This document shows, in pieces, positions 57,157 through 64,000 of a DNA stretch of 64,000 bases (its first letter is position 1; the number at the start of each line of letters is the position of its first letter). Made by a program: the position numbers and the translations under genes. A model generated the notes under the pieces. The model worked only from the letters and a program-made list of their open reading frames with translations. It was not told where the DNA came from and did no database searches. This DNA comes from Methylobacterium gossipiicola (GTDB taxonomy: Bacteria > Pseudomonadota > Alphaproteobacteria > Rhizobiales > Beijerinckiaceae). Location: the NCBI RefSeq assembly GCF_900113485.1, contig NZ_FOPM01000004.1:119140-183139 (forward strand). Reading direction: 5' to 3'.

Positions 57157-59190
57157 CTACATCCCGAACGCGACGGTCCGTGAGTTCGACTGTTTGAGGT
57201 TGCGGAACCGCGCCATCGCCCAGAGGGGGAAGAATTTTGGGTAGCCGTGGTAGCGCAGGTAGAACACCCTCGGGAAGCCGGTGGCGGTGTAGCGCTCCTC
57301 TGACCAGAAGCCGTCCGGCCCTTGCGTACGGGTGAGGTAATTGATGCCCCGCACGACGGCCGGATCGTCGGCCTCGCCAGCCGCCATGAGGGCGAGGAGC
57401 GCCCAAGCGGTCTGCGACGCCGTCGAATAGCCGGGTTCGAAGGCCGGATCGATCTTGTAGGACGAGGCGTCCTCGCCCCAACCACCATCCGGATTCTGGA
57501 TGCCGATGAGCCAGGCCACGGCCTTGCGGATCTCCGCCGAGGCCGGATCAACGCCGGCCGCGTTGAGGGCGCAGAGAACCGACCAGGTGCCGTAGATGAA
57601 GTTCATGCCCCAGCGGCCGTACCACGAACCGTCTTCCTCCTGATCGGCGAGGAGGTAGGCGACACCGCGGTCGAGGGCTTTCGAGCTGTCCCGGGTCTCA
57701 CCGAGCTGGGCCAGCATGGACACCACGCGCGCCGTGACGTCGGCGGTGGGCGGATCGAGCAGTGCGCCGTGATCCGAGAACGGGATGTGGTTGAGGTAAT
57801 GGTGATTGTTGTCGGCGTCGAACGCCGCCCAGCCGCCATCGCTCGACTGCAGGCCCTCAACCCACTCACGGGCGCGGGCGATGGCATTGGCGTAATCCGG
57901 GACGTCGGCAACGAGGCCGTGCTGACGGGTGGCGCGGTCCATGGCCATGACCACGACGGCGGTGTCGTCGAGGTCCGGGAAATGCGGGTTGGCATACTGG
58001 AACGCCCAGCCGCCGGGCCGCACGTTCGGACGGCCCGCCGCCCAATCACCCACGATATCGAGAACCTGGAGGGGTTTCAGCCAGTCGAGGCCGCGCCGGG
58101 CCTGCCGCTCGGCCTCCGGCCCACCGGCCTCCAGCAGGGCGTGGCCGGCGAGCGCCGTATCCCAGACGGGCGACAGGCAGGGCTGGACGTAGGCCTCGTG
58201 CTCCTTGACCACCACGAGCTTCTCGACGGCCTCGCAAGCGATCATCACCTGCGGGTGATCGGCGGGATAGCCGAGGACGTCGTACATCAGCACGGTGTTC
58301 ACCATGGCGGGGAAGATCGCGCCGAGTCCGTCTTCACCGTTGAGGCGCTCGCTGACCCAGGCCTCCGCCTTGTCGATGGCGCGCTGACGCCGCTTCTTCG
58401 GGAAGTAATCCTGCGTCCCCTGCAGCACCCGGTCGATGGCGCCGAAGATCGGCGTCCATGGCCACGTCGCATGCGGGCTGCCGGGCCAGTGGCGGACATG
58501 CTCGGGCGGCGTCACGAACAGCTCCGGAACGCCGAGACCGCGCGGATTCTTGGCCTTCGGCTTCTTGGCCTGGAGCACCAGCAGGGGCACGATCACGCAA
58601 CGCGCCCAATAGGAAACCTTGTCGAGGTGGAACGGGAACCACTTCGGCAGGTGCATGATCTCCACGGGCATCACCGGCACGGCGCGCCACGGCACCTCAC
58701 CGAACAGGGCCAGGAGGAAGCGGGTGAAGACGTTGGAATTGGCGGCACCGCCACGCGACAGGATCGCCTCGCGGGCGCGGCGCATGTGCGGCGCCTCAAT
58801 GGAATCCCCGACGAACTTCAGGGCGTAATAGGCCTTGACGCTGGCGCTCATGTCGAACGGCCCGTCATGGACGAGGGCCCAGCCGCCGTGCTTGCCCTGC
58901 GTCCGGCGCAGGTAGTTGCCGATCTTCGCCTCCAGGCCCGGCTTGATCTCGGTGGCCCGGAACTGGTGGAACATGATGTATTCGGACGGGATCGTCGCGT
59001 CGGCTTCGAGCTCGAAGCACAGGTGCCCGTCGGCGTGGGAGAGGGCCGTCAGGGCCTGTGTCGCGCGCGTGATGCCGCGCTCCACATCCTCGAGGGAGAT
59101 CTCCTGCGTCTTGGGGCGCTGCAGCGCCTCGACCTTCTTGAATGCCTCTCGCATCGTCCTCGCCTCACCGGCCGTCAAAGCCGCCGCCAT
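57157..59190 (-). CDS. shc: Squalene--hopene cyclase
   Basis: Folds squalene to hopene/hopanol at the membrane. The 677-residue protein has the protonating DXDD motif D406-L-D-D409 and several QW repeats (GGWAFQY, DGGWAAFD, DGSWYGRW, DGGWGED). A membrane-entry helix is in the middle (SYWARCVIVPLLVLQA). The start at 59190 lies three bases past the hpnE stop with GTGAGGT just ahead; a second Met at residue 13 (59154) is also possible. It lies between hpnE and hpnG. Confidence 0.97.
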   Translation of the reverse strand: MAAALTAGEARTMREAFKKVEALQRPKTQEISLEDVERGITRATQALTALSHADGHLCFELEADATIPSEYIMFHQFRATEIKPGLEAKIGNYLRRTQGKHGGWALVHDGPFDMSASVKAYYALKFVGDSIEAPHMRRAREAILSRGGAANSNVFTRFLLALFGEVPWRAVPVMPVEIMHLPKWFPFHLDKVSYWARCVIVPLLVLQAKKPKAKNPRGLGVPELFVTPPEHVRHWPGSPHATWPWTPIFGAIDRVLQGTQDYFPKKRRQRAIDKAEAWVSERLNGEDGLGAIFPAMVNTVLMYDVLGYPADHPQVMIACEAVEKLVVVKEHEAYVQPCLSPVWDTALAGHALLEAGGPEAERQARRGLDWLKPLQVLDIVGDWAAGRPNVRPGGWAFQYANPHFPDLDDTAVVVMAMDRATRQHGLVADVPDYANAIARAREWVEGLQSSDGGWAAFDADNNHHYLNHIPFSDHGALLDPPTADVTARVVSMLAQLGETRDSSKALDRGVAYLLADQEEDGSWYGRWGMNFIYGTWSVLCALNAAGVDPASAEIRKAVAWLIGIQNPDGGWGEDASSYKIDPAFEPGYSTASQTAWALLALMAAGEADDPAVVRGINYLTRTQGPDGFWSEERYTATGFPRVFYLRYHGYPKFFPLWAMARFRNLKQSNSRTVAFGM

Positions 59191-59193
59191 ACC

Positions 59194-60498
59194 TCACGCA
59201 GCGCCGCGCGCGCGTGCCTGTGCGCACGCGCCCAGAGAGCGCGCGAGCGCCTGCGCGGCGGTCGTACCCGACCGGATCGCGCCTTCGATCGTCGATGGCA
59301 GACCGGTCGCCGTCCAATCGCCTGCCACGACGCAATTGCGATGGGCCGTTTCGGCGCCGGAACGGCGCGCGGCCTCGGCGGGCGTCGCCGCGAAGGTCGC
59401 CCGCTTCTCCTTGACGATCTGCCACCTTGGCAGTTCCGGCGCAAGTCCGCACAAAGTCGAGACTTCCGCCCAGATCTGCTGACCCAAGTCTTCGCGCGGC
59501 ACATCCAGAAGCCGGTCGGCCCCGCTGATCGTCACGGATAGTCGATCCGGATAGGCGAACAGCCATTCCGTCAGTCCGTTTACCACGCCGAGCAACAGCG
59601 GCGCGCCGGGAGGCGGAACCACAGCGAAATGCGCGTTCACGATGGAGCGGTAGGCCTGCGGGGCCGCCAAGCCGGGAAGCAGGTCGGCCGCCACCCACGG
59701 CGGCAGGGCGAGAACCACGGCGTCGTCGGCCCCGAGCCCAATTGTTTCGTCGCTGAACACCAGTTCGGTGACACCGCCCTTACCGAACGACAGACTGCGC
59801 AGACGATGCCCGAAACGCAGGCCCGCCCCGTGCCGCTCGAGATAGGCCACGGCCGGATCGACGAAGGCAGCCGAGAGGCCCGCCACGGCGACGAGGGGAC
59901 GGCTCGCCGCGCCGCCGGCGCCGAGGGTCTCGCGCAGGATCGTGGCGGCGAGGCCGACGTCGCTCTCCTTCGGCTCGGTGTTGAGGGCGGCGATGAGCAC
60001 AGGGTGCCACAAGCGATCGTAGAGCAGGCCCTCGCAGGCCATGGCCTCGCCAATGGTCCCGCCCTGGCCCGGCGCCTTGCCGGCGGCGGCCTTGAGGATG
60101 CCGAGGGGCGCGAGGTAGTCCGACGCCTTGGTCCCGGGCACCCGGCGGGACGCCTGCAGCACCCACCACGGCACGCGGCCGGCATTGGGGCGCAGGGTCC
60201 AGCGCTCACCGGTCTTGAGATCCGCGAAGGGAAACTCCGCTTCGGCAGGTCCCGTCAGGGCGTCGGCCGGCGCCCCGATGGTCTTCATGAAGGCCAAAGC
60301 CGAGGTGTTGCCCGACAGGAGCAGGTGATTGCCGTTATCGATGGTCAGGCCGAGGGCCGGGTCGTAATACGAGCGACAGCGCCCACCGGCTTGCTTGGCC
60401 GCCTCGTGCACGACCACGCGCCGGCCGGCCTCCACCAGGGCGATGGCGGCCGAGAGCCCGGCGAGCCCGGCGCCGACGACGTGGACGGTGCCGACCAT
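59194..60498 (-). CDS. hpnE: Hydroxysqualene dehydroxylase HpnE
   Basis: FAD enzyme reducing hydroxysqualene to squalene, final step of the three-step squalene route. The 434-residue protein begins with the dinucleotide-binding HVVGAGLAGLSAAIALVEAG and has the phytoene-desaturase-like GGRCRSYYDPALGLTIDNGN. A second FAD-contact region ends near the C-terminus (VVAGDWTATGLPSTIEGA). Its ATG shares one base with the hpnD stop (TGATG), so translation is coupled. Confidence 0.94.
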   Translation of the reverse strand: MVGTVHVVGAGLAGLSAAIALVEAGRRVVVHEAAKQAGGRCRSYYDPALGLTIDNGNHLLLSGNTSALAFMKTIGAPADALTGPAEAEFPFADLKTGERWTLRPNAGRVPWWVLQASRRVPGTKASDYLAPLGILKAAAGKAPGQGGTIGEAMACEGLLYDRLWHPVLIAALNTEPKESDVGLAATILRETLGAGGAASRPLVAVAGLSAAFVDPAVAYLERHGAGLRFGHRLRSLSFGKGGVTELVFSDETIGLGADDAVVLALPPWVAADLLPGLAAPQAYRSIVNAHFAVVPPPGAPLLLGVVNGLTEWLFAYPDRLSVTISGADRLLDVPREDLGQQIWAEVSTLCGLAPELPRWQIVKEKRATFAATPAEAARRSGAETAHRNCVVAGDWTATGLPSTIEGAIRSGTTAAQALARSLGACAQARARGAA

Positions 60499-61343
60499 CA
60501 GACGATCCCGTGTTTCAGGGCGACGGCCAGGAGCGCGGCCTTGCCGGGCTTCACCCGGGCACGGGGCTTGGCCCAGCCGCGCGCCAGCACGGCATCGAGG
60601 TAGAGCCGGTAGGCGGCGGCCATGAGGCGAGGCGCCTTCGTCACCTTGCGCGGGCAGCGGGCGATGATCGCCCAGGTCTGGCGGTAATGATCTTTCGCTT
60701 CTTCGGCGACGGCGGCACAGACCTCACCGATTCGAGGATGGTCGATGGCCGCCTGCGGCGTCGGATCGGTCAGGCCAATCGCGGCGAGCTTCTCGCGGGG
60801 CAGGTAGAGGCGGCCGCGATCGGCGTCCTCGTCGATGTCGCGCAGGATGTTGGTGAGCTGGAGCGCGCGGCCCTCGTGATGGGCTAGCGCGACGCCCTCG
60901 GCCTCGGGAACCCCGAAGATACGCACGGACAGGCGCCCGACGGCGCTTGCGACCCGGTCGCAGTAGAGGTCGAGGGTGGCCTCGTCGGGGGCGACGATGT
61001 CCTCGAACGCGTCCATGGCCATGCCGTCGATCACGGCGTGGAAATCCTCCCGCAGGAGACCGTAGCGGCGGACGGGCTCGACCAGATCGCGGACGCGGAG
61101 CGCGGGCCGCCCGGCATAGAGGGCGTCGATATCGGCGCCCCAGCGCGCGAGTTCGGCCCGGCGCATTTCAGCGGGACCGCCGTCATCGGCGACGTCGTCG
61201 ACGGCGCGACAGAAGGCGTAGACGGCGTACATGGCTTCGCGCCGGTCCTTCGGCAGCAGCCGCATGGCCGTGTAGAAGGACGACGACTTCGCCGGGAGCG
61301 CGTCGACGGGCGGCGCGATGTCGGGCATGGCGGTGGCGCTCAT
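60498..61343 (-). CDS. hpnD: Presqualene diphosphate synthase HpnD
   Basis: Condenses two farnesyl diphosphates to presqualene diphosphate. The 281-residue protein is of the squalene/phytoene synthase fold, with aspartate-rich motifs DDVADD (near residue 50) and NILRDIDEDADRGRLYLP. The first helps bind the diphosphate-Mg. ATG at 61343 overlaps the hpnC stop by four bases. Confidence 0.94.
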   Translation of the reverse strand: MSATAMPDIAPPVDALPAKSSSFYTAMRLLPKDRREAMYAVYAFCRAVDDVADDGGPAEMRRAELARWGADIDALYAGRPALRVRDLVEPVRRYGLLREDFHAVIDGMAMDAFEDIVAPDEATLDLYCDRVASAVGRLSVRIFGVPEAEGVALAHHEGRALQLTNILRDIDEDADRGRLYLPREKLAAIGLTDPTPQAAIDHPRIGEVCAAVAEEAKDHYRQTWAIIARCPRKVTKAPRLMAAAYRLYLDAVLARGWAKPRARVKPGKAALLAVALKHGIV

Positions 61344-62239
61344 GCGCGGACTCCGAGGGCGTGCCGGCGCAGGGTCCGCCCCCGCAGGGGCCGCCGGGCG
61401 AGGGTGGTGGCGATGCCGCCGAGCGCCGTGAGGGCGAAGGCCGCCTTGCCGTGATGGACTTTCTCGGAGAGTGGATCGCGCTCCATCAGCCCCCGGCACA
61501 GGACCACGGCGAGGCGATGAATCGCCGCGATCTCGAGGCTGAGGCGCAGATCCGCGATGAGGTCGGGCAGCACCGCCCCCTCGTCGAGGAGCCCCATGGT
61601 ACGCTCCGCCAGTTCGCGGATGACGGCTCGCAGGGCCGGTGAGGCTTTGGCCGCCCCGAGGTCGGAGATCGAAGCGCCATGCTTCGCCAGGGTCTCGGCG
61701 GGCAGATAGACCCGGTCGTTGCGGACGAAATCCTTCCCGCAATCCTGCAGGTGGTTGATGATCTGCAGGGCGGCGCAGATGGCGTCGGACGGTCCCCAGA
61801 CCACGCGCGGATCCTCGCCGTGCACGTCGAGGACGAAGCGGCCCACCGGCATGGCCGAGAGGCGGCAATAGGCGATGAGCTCGTCCCAATCGGCATAGCG
61901 GTTTTTGCGCGCATCGAGGCGGAACGCGTCGAGGAGTTCCAGCGCATGGGTCGTCGGCAAGCCCCTTGCGGAGAGCTCGCGCTTGAGCGGTTCGGCCTCG
62001 GGGTCGGACGGTCCCTTGCCGGTGAGCGCGTCGGCGAGGGCATCGAGCAGTTCGATCTTGCGCTCGGGGGCCAGGGTGGCGTGATCGGCGACATCGTCGC
62101 CCGCCCGCACGAAGTCGTAGAAAGCGAGGATCGCCCCCCGGTTCTTCGGGTGGATCAGGTGCGACGCAACGGGGAAGTTCTCGTCCTTGTGGCCCTTGCC
62201 GGAGCGGGCCTCGGTGGCGTTCTGCAGGGTGGCGCTCAT
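61340..62239 (-). CDS. hpnC: Hydroxysqualene synthase HpnC
   Basis: Turns presqualene diphosphate into hydroxysqualene. The 299-residue protein is a homolog of HpnD with DDVADH as first aspartate motif and NHLQDCGKDF as second, a combination typical of HpnC. I use the ATG at 62239; upstream residues to 62266 come from the hpnA overlap. Its start overlaps the hpnA stop by four bases. With HpnD and HpnE it replaces a classic squalene synthase. Confidence 0.93.
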   Translation of the reverse strand: MSATLQNATEARSGKGHKDENFPVASHLIHPKNRGAILAFYDFVRAGDDVADHATLAPERKIELLDALADALTGKGPSDPEAEPLKRELSARGLPTTHALELLDAFRLDARKNRYADWDELIAYCRLSAMPVGRFVLDVHGEDPRVVWGPSDAICAALQIINHLQDCGKDFVRNDRVYLPAETLAKHGASISDLGAAKASPALRAVIRELAERTMGLLDEGAVLPDLIADLRLSLEIAAIHRLAVVLCRGLMERDPLSEKVHHGKAAFALTALGGIATTLARRPLRGRTLRRHALGVRA

Positions 62240-63258
62240 TTCAAGCGTCCCTCCTGGCGGAACCACGCGATTGCGTCGGACAGGCCCTCCCGGTAGGGGC
62301 GGGCCGTGTAGCCGAGTTCGGCCCGCGCCTTGGCGTCGGTGAAGAACATGCGGTAGCGCGACATGCGGATGCCATCGATGGTCGCGAACGGCGCCTTGCC
62401 GGTGAAGCGGGCGATCTGCTCCGAGACGAAGGCGATGGGGTAGACCGCCGCGCGCGGCAGGTTCACGGTCGGCGGCTTGCGGCCGACCAGGCCGGCGATG
62501 TCGGCGAGCATCCGCGACAGGAGCACGTTCTCGCCGCCCAGGATGTAGCGCTCGCCGATCCGGCCCTTCTGGAGGGCCAGCAGGTGGCCGTACGCGACGT
62601 CGTCCACGTGGGCGAGGTTGAGGCCGGTATCGACGAAGGCCGGCATCCGCCCGAGCGCCGCCTCCAGAATGATGCGGCCCGTGGGCGTCGGTTTCACGTC
62701 GCGGGGACCGATGGGCGTCGAGGGATTGACGATGACGACGGGCAGGCCGCGCGCCGCCATCGCCTCGACCACCCGCTCGGACACCACCTTGCTGCGCTTG
62801 TAAGCGCCGATGGCGGTCTCGGGCGTCAGGGGCCGGGTCTCGTCGGCGGGGGTACCGTCATCGTGCGGCTTGATGGTGGCGACGCTGGACGTATAGACGA
62901 TGCGCTCGATTCCGGCGCGCAGGGCCTCTTCCATGAGAATGACGGCGCCGTCACGGTTGGTGGCGACGATCTCCTCCGGGTCCGGCGCCCACAGGCGATA
63001 GTCGGCCGCCGCGTGCACGAGGTAGCGCTGGCCCTTCAGGGCAGCAGCCACGGCGGCGCGGTCGCGCATGTCGCCCTCGACCACCTCGACGTCGGCCCAG
63101 GTCAGGTTCGTGCGCGGCGAGGTCGCCCGCACCATGATGCGCACGGGAAATCCGGCCCTGCGGAACACGTCCACCAGGGCGGCACCCAGGAAACCGCTCG
63201 CACCGGTGATGAGGACCGGGCCGGCATCGAATGGGCCGGTGGGGGTCGCCTGTGGCAT
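62236..63258 (-). CDS. hpnA: Hopanoid-associated NAD-dependent epimerase/dehydratase HpnA
   Basis: A 340-residue short-chain dehydrogenase-like sugar epimerase. It has the nucleotide-binding GASGFLGAALV and the catalytic AYKRSK (YxxxK). It is found in most hopanoid loci; its exact substrate is not established. It is first in the hpnA-C-D-E-shc-hpnG operon and follows dxs by about 150 bases. Confidence 0.92.
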   Translation of the reverse strand: MPQATPTGPFDAGPVLITGASGFLGAALVDVFRRAGFPVRIMVRATSPRTNLTWADVEVVEGDMRDRAAVAAALKGQRYLVHAAADYRLWAPDPEEIVATNRDGAVILMEEALRAGIERIVYTSSVATIKPHDDGTPADETRPLTPETAIGAYKRSKVVSERVVEAMAARGLPVVIVNPSTPIGPRDVKPTPTGRIILEAALGRMPAFVDTGLNLAHVDDVAYGHLLALQKGRIGERYILGGENVLLSRMLADIAGLVGRKPPTVNLPRAAVYPIAFVSEQIARFTGKAPFATIDGIRMSRYRMFFTDAKARAELGYTARPYREGLSDAIAWFRQEGRLK

Positions 63259-63287
63259 TTCTCTCGCGGGTTCAAAAATCTAATGCC

Positions 63288-63313
63288 GCCGGGGCCGTCG
63301 GCCCGGCGCTTTT
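63288..63313. terminator. Possible terminator between dxs and hpnA
   Basis: On the minus strand a GC-rich stem (63288-63296 against 63300-63307) with one bulged base and a three-base loop is followed by an AT-rich tail. It could end dxs transcripts. The bulge makes it uncertain, and dxs and hpnA may be co-transcribed. Confidence 0.35.
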
Positions 63314-63405
63314 GTCATTGAAACGGACACCGGACAAGCGCAGCCGGGTCACACCCTCGCCCCCGTGCGTGGGATGCGAACGCGAGAGGCGAGGGGGGCC
63401 GGGGC

Positions 63406-64000
63406 TCAGGCGAGGCGCAGACGGCTCGATCCGGCCTTTCGCTCGGGCAGGGTGTCGCGGACGGTCTGGGCGATGGATTGGGCGTCGAGGCCGGCCTCGC
63501 GGTACATGGCGTCGGGAGTGTTGTGGTCCTGGTAGGTGTCGGGCAGCGTCAGGGTCCGCACCCGCACCCGGCCGGCATCGAGCGCCCCCTTGGCCGCCAG
63601 CAGGTGCAGCACCATGGCGCCGAAGCCGCCCACCGAGCCCTCCTCCAGGGTGATCAGAACCTCGTGGGTCGCCGCGAGGTCGAGGATCAGGGCCTCGTCG
63701 AGGGGCTTGGCGAAGCGCGCATCCGCCACCGTCACGGCGATGCCCTCGGCCTCCAGGGCGTCGGCGGCCTTGCCGGCCTCCGCGAGGCGGGTGCCGAGGG
63801 ACAGCAGCGCCACCCGGGCGCCCTCGGGGCGGCGCACGATCCGGCCCTTGCCGATGGGCAGCGCCTCGCCGCGCTCCGGCAGGTCGACGCCCACCCCCTC
63901 GCCGCGGGGGTAGCGCAGGGCAATCGGACCCGAATCGTGGGCGTGGCAGGTCGCCACCATGTGGACGAGCTCGGCCTCGTCGGCCGCCGCCATCACGGTC
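63406..64000 (-). CDS. dxs: 1-deoxy-D-xylulose-5-phosphate synthase, C-terminal part (truncated by window end)
   Basis: Last about 198 residues of DXS, which starts the MEP isoprenoid pathway from pyruvate and glyceraldehyde-3-phosphate with thiamine diphosphate. The visible part is the end of the pyrimidine-binding domain ([28 protein letters not shown]) and the transketolase C-terminal domain ([45 protein letters not shown] [13 protein letters not shown]). The frame is open at the window edge. Location upstream of hpnA fits precursor supply for hopanoids and carotenoids. Confidence 0.95.
   Translation of the reverse strand, partial: TVMAAADEAELVHMVATCHAHDSGPIALRYPRGEGVGVDLPERGEALPIGKGRIVRRPEGARVALLSLGTRLAEAGKAADALEAEGIAVTVADARFAKPLDEALILDLAATHEVLITLEEGSVGGFGAMVLHLLAAKGALDAGRVRVRTLTLPDTYQDHNTPDAMYREAGLDAQSIAQTVRDTLPERKAGSSRLRLA

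Overview
The window is high-GC DNA, densely packed with genes, with many ATGA-type gene overlaps and no tRNA, rRNA, IS element or CRISPR array that I can see. It looks like the chromosome of an alphaproteobacterium of the Rhizobiales, most likely a Methylobacterium or Methylorubrum relative. The basis for this is a complete hopanoid locus with squalene made by HpnC/HpnD/HpnE, a propionyl-CoA carboxylase alpha subunit, a PrsDE-type type I secretion pair, and a NepR-like protein. The genus is inference; no marker gene was compared.

Layout. 1-7.3 kb holds the 3' end of an AsmA-like gene, then tyrS, anmK, aroC, a ribB with a degenerate second domain, a histone-deacetylase-fold amidohydrolase and an L,D-transpeptidase lipoprotein. 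7.3-23.3 kb looks like a surface or biofilm module: a GAF-PAS-GGDEF-EAL c-di-GMP protein, a type I secretion fusion protein and ABC ATPase, and, divergent from them, a 3248-residue Ig-repeat protein that is the probable secreted substrate. 24.0-29.0 kb is a five-gene branched-chain-amino-acid-type ABC importer (livG-livH-livM-SBP-livF). 29.5-44.8 kb is mixed housekeeping: pccA, a GGCT-like protein, acylphosphatase, DUF599, DUF3253, YdcF-like, the EF-P lysylation enzymes EpmB and EpmA divergent from efp, a DUF1624 acyltransferase, a double cold-shock protein, DUF192, a dienelactone hydrolase, a single-domain response regulator next to a NepR-like protein, an alpha/beta-hydrolase without its serine, and a GST.

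44.9-64.0 kb is the hopanoid region. dxs (truncated by the window edge) supplies isoprenoid precursor. hpnA-hpnC-hpnD-hpnE-shc-hpnG run on the minus strand and cover squalene formation, cyclisation to hopene, and side-chain processing. hpnH (adenosylhopane synthase) is on the plus strand, hpnN (hopanoid export to the outer membrane) on the minus strand, and hpnL-hpnM-hpnI-hpnJ-hpnK on the plus strand. HpnI, HpnK and HpnJ build the aminocyclitol ether head group on bacteriohopanetetrol.

The most interesting item is the gene divergent from hpnL (44875-46056). It encodes a complete L-arginine:glycine/inosamine-type amidinotransferase. Since Methylobacterium is known to contain a guanidine-substituted bacteriohopanetetrol cyclitol ether, and HpnI/K/J make the amine that would be amidinated, I propose this enzyme performs the last head-group step. 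This is an inference from family, position and known lipid chemistry.
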